Shown: positions 8,906 through 18,322, counted from the stretch's first letter. The stretch: DNA of 64,000 nt from an uncultured Butyricicoccus sp. (GCF_944381005.1 NZ_CALWJM010000002.1:124001-188000); one strand, 5' to 3'. The notes: generated by a model from the letters alone, not told the origin. Numbers and translations are program-made.

Positions 8906-10209
8906 TGGTTTCCTTTCTCCTCCAACGTGTCAGCATCCAATACCACCCGAATCCCCCACGGCGGCACGCGCTCCGGATACCCTTGGTCAGACAGCATGAC
9001 AAATGCCGTCTGATAGGGCGGACGGCGTTCGGGGTAAAGCCCCAATCCATCGGTAAAATACAGCAATCCGCGCAGATTGTGCAGCGCCCCTTGCTGTCTG
9101 AGCTGTTCCACCCGCGCAAACACCGGCCGAAAATCGGTCGCACTCTGTCCAATGAGTGTAAAATGCTCCATATACTCGGACAATTCTCGCGCCGAATGAA
9201 TGGCTTGTTCGGCGCGAATTTGGTCGTCACATTGTATCAGGTACAAGTTGATATGCCGGAAAAAACTCTCGTTCGCCTGCAAAAGTCCGGCGGTATACGA
9301 TAAAAATTGCCGCACCAACTCGCCCGATGTTGACATAGAGGTATCAATGGCTATGACAAAATCACAAATGCGCTTGACCTCCCGCGTCTCCAACGGCTCT
9401 ATCAATGGCAGGTTGCCGTAATGCCGCAGGCCGTAAGCGTAATACCCCAAATCAAAACTGTCGGTGTCCACGCCCATTTCCTCCCCCAGCACGGCAAACC
9501 GGCGCAAAAACGCCTGATAGTTGTCCACTGGCCGCGTCTCAACGCGCAGTTGCTCGGCAATCGCCTTGCCGCCCGTCGCCGATTCGGTCATAACCGTTTG
9601 CATACCGGTCTGTACCCGCTCTGCTACGCGCGGCCAAGGGTCGTCTTGCTCCTGTTGCTGCTCGGCTTTTTGCCACAAACTGTGGTCATCCTGCAAAAAT
9701 TCACGGTCATAGGTGGCGCGGTCGTAGTCGGACAGCGGCTCGCGCCGGAACTGGCGGTAAATCGCCTCGGCAGTCAACACAGGCATGTGGGTACGCAGTT
9801 GCCGGTATAAATGGGTGCGGCGTACATGGGGCGTTTCGAGCTGCAAACAGCGGTATTCCAGTTCATCCAGTATGCTTTCCACCGCGATATCACAGCATAA
9901 ATCCCACAGTTCACCATCGCGCCCCTTGCGCTTGGCAGGGTGGCGCAACATGCAGTGCAGCACCACATGCAGCAAAGCACGACATACCAGACTGCGCCCG
10001 CGCTCATAGCGGGATGCCAGCCAGCTTCCATTGTAATACAGCATTTTGGCATCGGTCGCTAACGTCGGCGTATCGTATTCGGTTTCAAACGGCAGTATAC
10101 ACAATGCCGCATCCAAAAACGGTAAATTCAAATATAATTCATTGCGGGCAGCGGTCAAAATCTCGCGCCCGACGGCGTCCCAAGATGGTTTCATGTGCCC
10201 TTTCCTCAC
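8902..10209 (-). CDS. VWA-like / DUF2201 putative metallopeptidase-like protein
   Basis: A 435-residue protein with an N-terminal DUF2201_N-like region carrying HVVLHCMLRH (His 81, 85, 90), which resembles a zinc-metallopeptidase HxxxH helix, and a C-terminal von Willebrand factor A-like domain with an intact metal-ion site start DTSMS (Asp 289, Ser 291, Ser 293). The start at 10209 overlaps the LRR gene stop by ATGA; a second ATG at 10194 follows AGGAAAGG closely and could be the main start. Its neighbour MoxR ATPase and this VWA protein form the classic MoxR-VWA chaperone pair. Whether the His motif is catalytic is unknown. Confidence 0.8.
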   Translation of the reverse strand: MRKGHMKPSWDAVGREILTAARNELYLNLPFLDAALCILPFETEYDTPTLATDAKMLYYNGSWLASRYERGRSLVCRALLHVVLHCMLRHPAKRKGRDGELWDLCCDIAVESILDELEYRCLQLETPHVRRTHLYRQLRTHMPVLTAEAIYRQFRREPLSDYDRATYDREFLQDDHSLWQKAEQQQEQDDPWPRVAERVQTGMQTVMTESATGGKAIAEQLRVETRPVDNYQAFLRRFAVLGEEMGVDTDSFDLGYYAYGLRHYGNLPLIEPLETREVKRICDFVIAIDTSMSTSGELVRQFLSYTAGLLQANESFFRHINLYLIQCDDQIRAEQAIHSARELSEYMEHFTLIGQSATDFRPVFARVEQLRQQGALHNLRGLLYFTDGLGLYPERRPPYQTAFVMLSDQGYPERVPPWGIRVVLDADTLEEKGNQ

Positions 10210-11195
10210 AAATCATAACTTTTTTGCATCCGCGGCGGAGTGTTCGCCGTCTGGCGGTGCAGCGCCGCCAACAACAGCCCCGCCGCTTCGGTGCGCCCCA
10301 GTTCCCGCGCACAATCGCAAGCCGCCGACGCACCGGCGGCATCCAGCACACCGAACGACAACAGCGCGGTCAATCCCGCTGTGTCTCCAGCGCGCACCAA
10401 ATCACAAGCGGTCTGCCGCGCATGGATGCGCAGGCAGTCCAGATACATTTGCCGCGCAGAGACAGTCAAGCCGAGCGGCCAGCGCAGGCGCAATAGCGCA
10501 ACCTGACAAGCTGTTTCATAATCCTGAATACGCAGCAATCGTTCAAACGCACCGTCGTATTGTCCAAAAGACAGCACATCATTTTGGACACATTGCCGGT
10601 AAGCATAGCCCGCACCCTCAATGCGGCGCTGAAAGATATGCGCCGGGCCGAGGTCTTGCAATTCCTCGTGATAGGGCGGAAACAACAGACGCGCCGCACC
10701 GGTCGGCGCGTGCAAGCGCACTTCCAATTGTGTGCTGGTCTGACCCAGCAGGTCGGCCAGACAGGTACGCGCCCCTTCGGGCGCATACACATCCACATAG
10801 GCAAACGCCGTACAATTCATCAGCGCCCCATGTCCGATTTCGCGCACACCGTCATAAAGCGCCAGACTTTTTAATTTATCGCAGTTATAAAACGCATAGT
10901 TTCCGATTGTGCGCACCGATTGCGGCACGCACACCCGCTCGATGGCGCGGGCATTGTGCTCCGGTATGGGCTGTCCCGCCCGCGTGGTCAAATACACCTG
11001 CCGCACTGACCGTCCTGCCCAATCTGGGGTACGCGCCGCGCACACATAGTCGCCCAGCGCGGTTACGGGTTGACCGTCTAATGTATCGGGTAACTGTACC
11101 ACCGCGTCTGCCGTCTGACAGCGCAAAATACATACCCCCGCTTGCGTCACTTCATAGGTCAGCAAGGCTTGATTTTCGCTTAAAATCTCTCTCAT
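10206..11195 (-). CDS. Leucine-rich repeat (BspA-like LRR_5) cytoplasmic protein
   Basis: A 329-residue protein without a signal peptide. Its N-terminal two thirds contain BspA-type repeats, e.g. IERVCVPQSVRTIGNYAFYN and LKSLALYDGVREIGHGALMN; the C-terminal third is alpha-helical (ERLLRIQDYETACQVALLRL) and ends MQKSYDL. It is the first gene of a four-gene operon (LRR, VWA, MoxR, dus fragment) with 4-bp overlaps, downstream of a good promoter. BspA repeats are usually surface or binding modules; lack of a signal suggests a cytoplasmic protein-protein role here, perhaps as client adaptor for the MoxR/VWA pair. That role is inference. Confidence 0.75.
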   Translation of the reverse strand: MREILSENQALLTYEVTQAGVCILRCQTADAVVQLPDTLDGQPVTALGDYVCAARTPDWAGRSVRQVYLTTRAGQPIPEHNARAIERVCVPQSVRTIGNYAFYNCDKLKSLALYDGVREIGHGALMNCTAFAYVDVYAPEGARTCLADLLGQTSTQLEVRLHAPTGAARLLFPPYHEELQDLGPAHIFQRRIEGAGYAYRQCVQNDVLSFGQYDGAFERLLRIQDYETACQVALLRLRWPLGLTVSARQMYLDCLRIHARQTACDLVRAGDTAGLTALLSFGVLDAAGASAACDCARELGRTEAAGLLLAALHRQTANTPPRMQKSYDL

Positions 11196-11219
11196 AGGCT
11201 CTCCTTTTTGTTCGGTTCC

Positions 11220-11248
11220 ATCTTACCGCAAAATCACAGGCGCGTCAA
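11220..11248 (-). promoter_or_regulatory. Promoter of the LRR-VWA-MoxR operon
   Basis: On the minus strand TTGACG (11243-11248), 17-bp spacer, TAAGAT (11220-11225), 25 bp before the LRR start codon. Confidence 0.75.
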
Positions 11249-11322
11249 TGCGGCGATATCGGGTTCCGGGCGCGGAATCCCCCGGAAAGTTCAATATACG
11301 GTTTGGATTTTCCCAAACGCAC

Positions 11323-11356
11323 AAAAAACCGTCTCCCCATCGGGAGACGGTTTTTC
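11323..11356 (-). terminator. Bidirectional terminator after the ABC exporter operon
   Basis: Stem AAAACCGTCTCCC/GGGAGACGGTTTT flanked by A-run and T-run; it serves the minus-strand exporter genes ending at 11379. Confidence 0.85.
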
Positions 11357-11378
11357 TATATGGTTATAACATTCGCCT

Positions 11379-13205
11379 TTACGCTGAAACATCCTCAAAC
11401 TGGCTGTTATACAGCGCGGCATAAAATCCATCTTTCGCCAACAGTGTTTGATGGTCGCCCTGCTCGATGATGTCGCCGTCCTTCATCACCAAAATCAAAT
11501 CGGCATCCTTAATCGTGGACAATCGGTGCGCAATGACAAAACTGGTGCGCCCCTGCATTAGTGTGTGCATGGCCTTTTGAATCAGTTGTTCGGTTCTGGT
11601 ATCGACACTTGACGTCGCTTCATCCAGAATCATAATCTTATTGTCTGCCAGAATCGCACGCGCAATGGTCAAAAGCTGCCGCTGTCCCTGCGAGATGTTG
11701 GACGCATCCTCGTTTAGCTCCATCTGATACCCGCCCGGCAAGGTCTGAATAAAGTGGTGTACATGTGCCGCTTTTGCCGCCGCGATGACTTCTTCATCTG
11801 TGGCATCCAGTCTGCCATACCGGATATTTTCCATGATGGTTCCCTTAAACAGCCAAGTGTCTTGCAACACCATGCCGAACGCTTCACGCAGTTCGCTGCG
11901 GTTGAAGTCGCGCACATCATGCCCATCAATACGAATGGCACCGCTGTCCACATCGTAAAAACGCATAAGCAGTTTGACCATTGTGGTCTTGCCCGCACCG
12001 GTCGGGCCGACAATCGCAACCGTCTGACCGGGCTGCACATCGGCGGAAAAGTCGTGAATAATGGTCTTTTCGGGGTCGTATCCAAACCGCACATGGTCAA
12101 ATGTGACCTGTCCGGCAATCGACGAACCCGGAACCGGACTGGTCGCGAGCTGCTGTTCTTCCTGCTCTGCCAAAAACTCGAATACGCGCTCGGCAGCGGC
12201 TGCCATAGATTGCAGCATGTTGGATACCTGCGCCATCTGGGTGATGGGCTGGGTGAAGTTGCGCACATACTGGATAAACGACTGGATATCACCGACTTGA
12301 ATGGTACCCGCCGCCGCCAAAATCGCGCCCAGCACGGTGACCGCTACATAGCCTAAGTTACCAATAAACTGCATGATGGGCTGCATCAGACCGGAGAAAA
12401 ACTGGGACTTCCACGCCGACTGATATAAAATCTGGTTGGTTTCGCGGAACTCATCGAGCACCGCCTGTTCCCGGTTGAATGCCCGCACAACATTGTGCCC
12501 GGAATAGGTCTCCTCGACCTGCCCGTTGATTTTGCCAAGATAGGCTTGCTGTGCGCGGAAGTATTTTTGTGACCGCTTAACCACCAACATAACCAGCAGC
12601 ATGGAAACGGGCAAAATAATGATAGTCACGCCGGTCAAAATGGTGTTGATGGAAAGCATCATCACGATAACACCCAAAATGGTCGTAACCGACGTGATAA
12701 GCTGGGTGACCGACTGATTGAGGCTTTGCCCCAAGGTGTCGATATCGTTGGTAATGCGCGAGAGCACTTCACCCACGGTCTTGGACTCAAAATACTTCAT
12801 GGGCATCCGGTGAATTTTTTCCGAGATATCCCGGCGCAGACGGTAACACAGCTTTTGTGTCACACCGGTCATAATCCAGCCCTGAACGAACGCAAACAGC
12901 GCACTGAGCACATACAAGCCGAGCAGCAACAGCAAAATCATACCGATTTTGCCGAAATCAATGCCGCCCGTGCCATGCACTTTTGCCATCAAACCGTGAA
13001 ACAATTCGGTCGTCGCCTGTCCCAAAATCTTGGGGCCGACCACGTTAAACACCGTACTGCCCACGGCGAACAACAGGACGCCAATCAGTGCAAACTTAAA
13101 TTTTCCCATATAGGCCAACAGGCGGCCAATCGTGCCCTTAAAATCCTTGGCTTTCTCGCCGGGCACCATGCCACGGCCCGGGCCGTGCATCGGTCTTGCA
13201 CTCAC
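11379..13205 (-). CDS. ABC exporter half-transporter, permease/ATPase (subunit B)
   Basis: A 608-residue fused membrane/ATPase half-transporter of the multidrug/lipid exporter type. Six membrane segments occupy residues about 30-330, then Walker A GPTGAGKTT, signature ISQGQRQLL and Walker B IMILDEATSSVD with an intact catalytic Glu. The gene overlaps the stop of the partner half-transporter by 4 bp (13202-13205), so the two form a heterodimer; the partner has the degenerate ATP site. Both follow a MarR regulator, suggesting induction by a small toxic ligand. The substrate cannot be told from sequence. Confidence 0.9.
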   Translation of the reverse strand: MSARPMHGPGRGMVPGEKAKDFKGTIGRLLAYMGKFKFALIGVLLFAVGSTVFNVVGPKILGQATTELFHGLMAKVHGTGGIDFGKIGMILLLLLGLYVLSALFAFVQGWIMTGVTQKLCYRLRRDISEKIHRMPMKYFESKTVGEVLSRITNDIDTLGQSLNQSVTQLITSVTTILGVIVMMLSINTILTGVTIIILPVSMLLVMLVVKRSQKYFRAQQAYLGKINGQVEETYSGHNVVRAFNREQAVLDEFRETNQILYQSAWKSQFFSGLMQPIMQFIGNLGYVAVTVLGAILAAAGTIQVGDIQSFIQYVRNFTQPITQMAQVSNMLQSMAAAAERVFEFLAEQEEQQLATSPVPGSSIAGQVTFDHVRFGYDPEKTIIHDFSADVQPGQTVAIVGPTGAGKTTMVKLLMRFYDVDSGAIRIDGHDVRDFNRSELREAFGMVLQDTWLFKGTIMENIRYGRLDATDEEVIAAAKAAHVHHFIQTLPGGYQMELNEDASNISQGQRQLLTIARAILADNKIMILDEATSSVDTRTEQLIQKAMHTLMQGRTSFVIAHRLSTIKDADLILVMKDGDIIEQGDHQTLLAKDGFYAALYNSQFEDVSA

Positions 13206-15349
13206 AGGTTCATCCCTCCTAACTCTTTTTCCGACAACTGCGAACGCGCGATTTCCTGATAGGTCGCACAGGTGCGCATCAATTCTTCATGCGTGCCAAT
13301 ACCCGCCACTTTGCCCTCATCCAGCACAATAATCTGTTCGGCGTGCAAGATGGTGGAAATACGCTGAGCAACAATGATAGTGGTGGCATCGTGAATTTGT
13401 TCGCTCAGGGCACGGCGTAATGCCGCGTCAGTCTTGTAGTCGAGCGCCGAGAACGAGTCATCAAACAGGTAAATGCGCGGATTTTTGGCAATGGCACGCG
13501 CAATCGACAAGCGCTGTTTTTGTCCGCCCGACACATTGGTGCCGCCCTGTGCAATCGGGGTTTCATACCGTTCGGGCTTGCTCTCAATAAACTCGGTCGC
13601 CTGTGCAATCTCTGCCGCCTGTTTCATGCGCTCATCTGAGATATCGGCACCGCCGAACTTGAGGTTGGATTCAATATCACCCGAAAACAGGATACCCTTT
13701 TGGGGTACATAGCCCAGCAGTTCATGCAGGCGATGCTGGGACAGGTCGCGGATGTCAATGCCGTCAATCGTGATACGGCCATAGCTGACATCGAAAAAGC
13801 GCGGAATCAGGTTGAGTAGGGAAGATTTTCCCGCGCCGGTCGAACCGATAATCGCGGTGGTCTGTCCGGGCTTTGCCGTAAAGGAGATGTGCTCCAGCAC
13901 ATCGGCGTCGGCATCCGGATAGCGGAACGAAACATCGTCAAACACAATTTCGCCGCGGCACGCGGTCAACTGGTCGTCCTTGACCTTGGCGCGGTCGTGA
14001 ATGCGCGGTTCGGTCGCAAGCACCTCATTGATACGTTCTGCCGCAACGCCTGCACGCGGCAGCAAAATGGAAATCATGGAAATCATCAGGAACGACATGA
14101 TAATTTGCATGGTGTAGGTGATAAACGCCATCATGTCGCCCACCTGCATACGACCCAAATCAATGCCATGTGCGCCAAACCACACAATCGCCACTGTCAC
14201 CAAGTTCATGGTCAACATCATGGTCGGCATCATAAAGGTCATAACACGGTTGGTAAACAATTGGGTGCGCGTCAGCGCAATGTTTGCGTCGTCGAAGCGC
14301 TCCTCCTCATGCTTTTCACGGCTAAATGCCCGGATAACTGGCAAGCCGGTCAAAATTTCGCGTGCGACCAGATTGAGGTTGTCAATCAAGGTCTGCATTT
14401 TCTTAAAGCGCGGCATGGCCGTGCCCATCAGCACCGCGACAATACCGATAACGGCAACCACGGCAACCGCGATAATCCACGCCATACCGGTCTGTGTGCG
14501 TGTCACACGCAAAATACCGCCAATACCCAAAATAGGCGCATACAGCACAATGCGCAGCAAAATGACAATTACCATCTGTATCTGCTGAATGTCATTGGTC
14601 GAACGGGTGATAAGCGACGCGGTAGAAAAGCGGGTCATCTCCTCGTTGCCGAACGACACCACGCGGGTAAACAGGCTCTCGCGCAGGTGCATAGACAATT
14701 CGGCCGCCGTGCGCGAAGCCACCAGACCGACCAGAATCGCCGCAATGACCATGCCCAGCGACAGCGCCAGCATTTTCCCGCCGGTCGTCAGCAGATAATT
14801 CATCTGCATTTCGTGCAGGTCGTAGCCCAGTGCCTCATACTCTTTCTGGGTAAATAAAATCGCCTTTTGGGTCATGGTCGAACCGCCCATGCTGGACAGT
14901 TCGCTTTCCATCTGACTTTCTGCCCCCAATAGGTGCTGGCGTGTGACCTGTCCGGACGCAATCTCTTCATGCAAGGTCTGCACATCTATCTTGCCCGAAC
15001 TTTCTATCGTGTCCAGCATCACCATCGGCATACTAAGCACCTCATCCAAGGTCTGCCAATCGGCTTTGGACTGCGCCGTACACACATAGCGGTCACCGTC
15101 CAGCGTATAGAACGATGACACCAGTTTTTGCTCGTCATCGGTCAAAAACAGTCCGAGATTGTCCATCGTAGTCGCGCGCATTTCGGCGGGCGCGGCATGG
15201 GCAATGCCGTTTTGCTGGATGCCGATGTCCACCAAATCCGAGGTGAACTGCGGCAGCGTCAGGTCACAGCTTGCCTGAAAAATCAGCAGCGCAAAGATGA
15301 CCAAGACCGCCTTCCAAGACCGCTTGAGATAGCCTAAAATATGCAGCAT
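13202..15349 (-). CDS. ABC exporter half-transporter with degenerate ATPase site (subunit A)
   Basis: A 715-residue half-transporter, longer than its partner because of an extra-cytoplasmic insertion of about 115-130 residues between the first two membrane segments. Walker A is GSTGAGKSS and the signature is VSGGQKQRLSIARAI, but Walker B ends IYLFDDSFSALD: the catalytic Glu is Asp, as in the non-canonical subunit of heterodimeric exporters such as TM287/288 and LmrCD. The gene begins directly after the marR stop codon and overlaps the partner gene by 4 bp. Function: ATP-driven export by the A/B pair at the cell membrane; ligand unknown. Confidence 0.9.
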   Translation of the reverse strand: MLHILGYLKRSWKAVLVIFALLIFQASCDLTLPQFTSDLVDIGIQQNGIAHAAPAEMRATTMDNLGLFLTDDEQKLVSSFYTLDGDRYVCTAQSKADWQTLDEVLSMPMVMLDTIESSGKIDVQTLHEEIASGQVTRQHLLGAESQMESELSSMGGSTMTQKAILFTQKEYEALGYDLHEMQMNYLLTTGGKMLALSLGMVIAAILVGLVASRTAAELSMHLRESLFTRVVSFGNEEMTRFSTASLITRSTNDIQQIQMVIVILLRIVLYAPILGIGGILRVTRTQTGMAWIIAVAVVAVIGIVAVLMGTAMPRFKKMQTLIDNLNLVAREILTGLPVIRAFSREKHEEERFDDANIALTRTQLFTNRVMTFMMPTMMLTMNLVTVAIVWFGAHGIDLGRMQVGDMMAFITYTMQIIMSFLMISMISILLPRAGVAAERINEVLATEPRIHDRAKVKDDQLTACRGEIVFDDVSFRYPDADADVLEHISFTAKPGQTTAIIGSTGAGKSSLLNLIPRFFDVSYGRITIDGIDIRDLSQHRLHELLGYVPQKGILFSGDIESNLKFGGADISDERMKQAAEIAQATEFIESKPERYETPIAQGGTNVSGGQKQRLSIARAIAKNPRIYLFDDSFSALDYKTDAALRRALSEQIHDATTIIVAQRISTILHAEQIIVLDEGKVAGIGTHEELMRTCATYQEIARSQLSEKELGGMNL

Positions 15350-15802
15350 TCAAATATCTCCTTTCGTTTGCGCTTTATCGGAATGGGAAGCGCGCACAAT
15401 GTCAGGCAGACGGTGCACAATACGGCAGAACGCTTGCGCATCTTCCGGGCCGAGTGCCTGTAAAATATATGCCATCTGCGCCCGCATATCCGCGTAAATA
15501 CGGTCGAGCCGCGCATTTCCCGCTGGGGTAAGCTGCACCTTGACGCACCGCCGGTCATCATTCTGCTGGATACGCCGCACCTCGCCCTTGCGCTCCAGCC
15601 CCCTTAACACAGCCGCCACCCGTGCGGTGGAAATCGACAGTGCGCGGCTAATGTCACCCGAACGGGCATTGTCAAAATGTCTCAGATAATGCAGTACCCG
15701 CCGTTCGCCCTGCGAGACATGCGGGGCATGTTGCTGATGCGCAACCTGAAAAAGCTCTCCCAAATCGTAAAACACCTGCAAAATCGTGTCTTTTTGCTCC
15801 AT
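15350..15802 (-). CDS. MarR-family transcriptional regulator
   Basis: A 150-residue winged-helix regulator. The core ISRALSISTARVAAVLRGLERK is the recognition helix region and VRRIQQNDDRRCVKVQLTPAG is the wing with the conserved DxRxxxV/L pattern. It is the first gene of a three-gene operon with the heterodimeric ABC exporter. Its promoter has a short inverted repeat (TAGC...GCTA) spanning the -10 box, consistent with autorepression released by a ligand, the common arrangement for MarR-exporter operons. The ligand is unknown. Confidence 0.88.
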   Translation of the reverse strand: MEQKDTILQVFYDLGELFQVAHQQHAPHVSQGERRVLHYLRHFDNARSGDISRALSISTARVAAVLRGLERKGEVRRIQQNDDRRCVKVQLTPAGNARLDRIYADMRAQMAYILQALGPEDAQAFCRIVHRLPDIVRASHSDKAQTKGDI

Positions 15803-15832
15803 ATTTTGTGTGGCTCCTTTCTCTAATGCTGT

Positions 15833-15866
15833 TAGCTATTATATGCTATATGGTTGCACCTGTCAA
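15833..15866 (-). promoter_or_regulatory. MarR operon promoter with overlapping inverted repeat
   Basis: Perfect consensus on the minus strand: TTGACA (15861-15866), 17-bp spacer, TATAAT (15838-15843). TAGC at 15833-15836 and GCTA at 15845-15848 flank the -10 box and are a candidate MarR operator. Confidence 0.85.
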
Positions 15867-15930
15867 CAATTCCCGTGAACTTCATCTGTCCCCATAAAAA
15901 CCAGACATATCCACCACTCTATTTTATACA

Positions 15931-15982
15931 AAAAAGCAAAAAAATACCGGCTGACCGCCCCCAATCGGGGACAGCCAGCCGG
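15931..15982 (-). terminator. Terminator of the mgtC-ppa transcript
   Basis: Stem CCGGCTG...CAGCCAGCCGG with inner GCCCC/GGGG pairing; followed on the minus strand by TTTTTTTGCTTTTTT, starting 7 bp after the ppa stop. Confidence 0.8.
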
Positions 15983-15988
15983 ATTTGC

Positions 15989-16576
15989 TCACAGGGCTTC
16001 TTCCGGTGTCTCATCTCTTTGCAGATGCCGGTCAAGTTCGGGTCGCTTGCCGCAAAAATGCACCAGATAGCGCTCCATGCACTCGGCCACTATCTGCTCT
16101 GCCACACGCCGTCCGTATACCTCGGAAATCGCCGTGCGTCTGCCCTCAAGCTGCTTGTACACCTCGAAAAAGTGCGCAAATTCATTGCCGATATGGGGCG
16201 GCAGGTCATCATATTCGCGGTAAAAGTTCCAAGTCGGGTCATGCTCGACCACCGCAATAATTTTATCGTCGCATTGGCCGCCATCCACCATGCGCACAAC
16301 GCCCACCGGATAACATTGCACCATAATCGACGGGTCGAGCGTCTCCGAGCACAGCACCAACACGTCAAGCGGGTCACCGTCATCGGCATAGGTGCGCGGG
16401 ATAAATCCGTAATTGGATGGATAGTGCGTCGAAGTATGTAAAATGCGGTCGAGCCGCATCAGTCCGGTGCGTTTATCCAATTCATATTTTTTCTTACTGC
16501 CCGCCGGAATTTCAATCACCGCCGTAAAGCTGTCCGGCTGAATCAGTTCGGGGTCAATATCGTGCCAAATGTTCAT
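15989..16576 (-). CDS. ppa: Inorganic pyrophosphatase, family I
   Basis: A 195-residue soluble pyrophosphatase that hydrolyses PPi to two phosphates, pulling biosynthetic reactions forward. The family signature DGDPLDVLV gives the metal-binding aspartates 66, 68 and 71, with the conserved YPSNYGFIP before it. I use the ATG at 16576, preceded by GGGAGA, rather than the in-frame start at 16621 whose extra residues do not resemble the family. It lies 71 bp after mgtC on the same strand, probably co-transcribed, with a GC-rich hairpin in the gap. The C-terminus is somewhat extended relative to E. coli. Confidence 0.93.
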   Translation of the reverse strand: MNIWHDIDPELIQPDSFTAVIEIPAGSKKKYELDKRTGLMRLDRILHTSTHYPSNYGFIPRTYADDGDPLDVLVLCSETLDPSIMVQCYPVGVVRMVDGGQCDDKIIAVVEHDPTWNFYREYDDLPPHIGNEFAHFFEVYKQLEGRRTAISEVYGRRVAEQIVAECMERYLVHFCGKRPELDRHLQRDETPEEAL

Positions 16577-16647
16577 ATACTCATTCTCCCTTGGATGCGC
16601 CCGCCGAAAGGCTGGGCGCACATGATTTTGCTTCTTTTTCTGCCTTT

Positions 16648-17367
16648 TTAATATTGCGTCGTCTCTAATTTCTTTAAGTTGGGGTTGCCGCCCAGCTTTT
16701 CCAGAAAAACGGCTTGGTCTGCCTGCGGGTGTCCGCCTCGGAACACCGCGACTGCGCTGAGCTGATAAATACCGTGTGTATTGGTTTCATCAAACTGCAC
16801 ATGAGACAATGTGGCGTTTTGCTGCACCGAAAAGCGGTTTAAATCATGTATCACGCCCGCAAGGTCGCTGCACTGCATGGACAACGCCAGTGTCGCGTGC
16901 CGCCTGACATTCATTTTGCGCTGAAGCACCTCAAACACGGTCAAAATCGCATAGACCGCCGCCGCGCCCGTCAACGCAATGGCATAGTATCCCGCGCCGG
17001 CAGCCAGTCCCAGGCAGGCAACCGCCCACACACTCGCCGCCGTGGTCAATCCTTTGACCGACAATCCCTCGCGCAGAATGGTGCCCGCACCCAAAAAGCC
17101 CACGCCTGAAACCACCTGTGCCCCCAATCGGGCAGGGTCGGGCGTTGCGCCCAGCGGCCGAAATTCCACAAACAGAAAATTACTCACCACCATGGTCACG
17201 CAAGCGCCCAGTGCAACCAACATATGGGTACGCATTCCGGCGGGCTGATGGTTGCGTCCGCGCTCTACCCCCACCACAATCCCTATCACCATCGCGCACA
17301 GCATCCGCGCAACTGCGTCCAGATAACTTAATTCGTGCATGACAACCTCAGTGGCTTGGGTATCCAT
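16648..17367 (-). CDS. MgtC/SapB-family membrane protein
   Basis: A 239-residue membrane protein with four hydrophobic segments in the first 140 residues, including the family hallmarks VGVERGRNHQPAGMRTHMLV, GVGFLGAGTILREG and VKGLTTAASVWAVACLGLA, and a cytoplasmic C-terminal domain of about 90 residues of the ACT-like type. MgtC proteins are linked to magnesium homeostasis and, in some bacteria, inhibition of ATP synthase; here only family membership is seen. Two starts are possible: 17367 (AAAGGAG, 11-nt spacing) or 17340 (GAGG closer). It precedes ppa on the same strand. Confidence 0.88.
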   Translation of the reverse strand: MDTQATEVVMHELSYLDAVARMLCAMVIGIVVGVERGRNHQPAGMRTHMLVALGACVTMVVSNFLFVEFRPLGATPDPARLGAQVVSGVGFLGAGTILREGLSVKGLTTAASVWAVACLGLAAGAGYYAIALTGAAAVYAILTVFEVLQRKMNVRRHATLALSMQCSDLAGVIHDLNRFSVQQNATLSHVQFDETNTHGIYQLSAVAVFRGGHPQADQAVFLEKLGGNPNLKKLETTQY

Positions 17368-17542
17368 ACCGGTCTTAACTCCTTTCAGGAAAATTTCGGC
17401 AAAAATTGCGCCAATGGAATGGTTTTCGTAAAGTTAATCTTATTCTATCATACCTCTATGCCATTCTGAAAGATACAATTTCCGACAGGGTATACAAATT
17501 TGTCGATTGATTTTTATGCAGGCGCTACGCACACACGTTCTC

Positions 17543-17571
17543 TTGCCTTTTGCCCATCATTCGGCTAAGAT
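17543..17571 (+). promoter_or_regulatory. Promoter of the PHP gene
   Basis: TTGCCT (17543), 17-bp spacer, TAAGAT (17566), ending 59 bp before the start codon. Confidence 0.6.
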
Positions 17572-17629
17572 AAAAGGCAGAAAACAGCGGGATTGCCCCG
17601 CCCCTCACCGAAAGGAAGGATTATCTCCC

Positions 17630-18322
17630 ATGTATCGAATCGAATCCCATCTGCACACCAAGTATATCAGCGTCTGCGGCTGGCTGGAAGCCGAAGAACT
17701 GGCAAAGCGCTATCACGAAGCCGGTTATCACGCCCTCGCCGTCACCGACCACTACAACGTTGACACCTGGCTTCGTCTGGGCATTGATGCCCGTCAAATC
17801 CGCGATGTCATGCCCCAATTCACCGAAGGTTTCCAACGGTTGGAACAGGCGGCCGCAAAATATGATATGCCGGTCTATCTGGGCGCAGAAGTGCGGTTTT
17901 ATGAAAACCAGAACGATTATTTGCTGTTCGGCTTCGACCCTGCCCTGCTCGCACAGCCCCATGAAGTCATGTCGATGGGCGCGGTGGCGTTTTCCGAATA
18001 TGCCCGCAAAGCGGGCGCGGTCATGATTCAGGCACACCCGTTCCGTACCGGCTGTATCCCGCTCGACCCGGTATTTGTAGACGGAATTGAAATTTACAAC
18101 GCCAATCCGCGCCACAACAACCACAATGACCGCGCACAGGCGCTGGCCGAGCGGCAAGCACCTTCTTTCCTGCGCACAGCCGGTTCAGACTGCCATCGAC
18201 CGGAAGATATCGGCTTGAGCGGCCTGCTCAGCCCGACCCTTCCCGCCAATGCAAAGGAATTTGCCGACCTGCTGCGCGCGCAGACCTTTTCGCCCATCGT
18301 TCCAACCGAACAAGCGCGCTGA
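17630..18322 (+). CDS. PHP-domain phosphoesterase
   Basis: A 230-residue PHP (polymerase and histidinol phosphatase) domain protein, a metal-dependent phosphoesterase. Metal ligands are visible in the usual order: HLHT (His 7, His 9), TDH (Asp 40, His 41), GAEVRF (Glu 87), QAHPF (His 136) and GSDCH (Asp 187, His 189). The start at 17630 follows AAAGGAAGGA with 9-nt spacing; upstream in-frame codons are not PHP-like. It is monocistronic between a promoter and a strong terminator. Stand-alone PHP proteins of this type include nucleoside-3',5'-bisphosphate phosphatases, but the substrate here is not determined by sequence. Confidence 0.85.
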   Translation: MYRIESHLHTKYISVCGWLEAEELAKRYHEAGYHALAVTDHYNVDTWLRLGIDARQIRDVMPQFTEGFQRLEQAAAKYDMPVYLGAEVRFYENQNDYLLFGFDPALLAQPHEVMSMGAVAFSEYARKAGAVMIQAHPFRTGCIPLDPVFVDGIEIYNANPRHNNHNDRAQALAERQAPSFLRTAGSDCHRPEDIGLSGLLSPTLPANAKEFADLLRAQTFSPIVPTEQAR

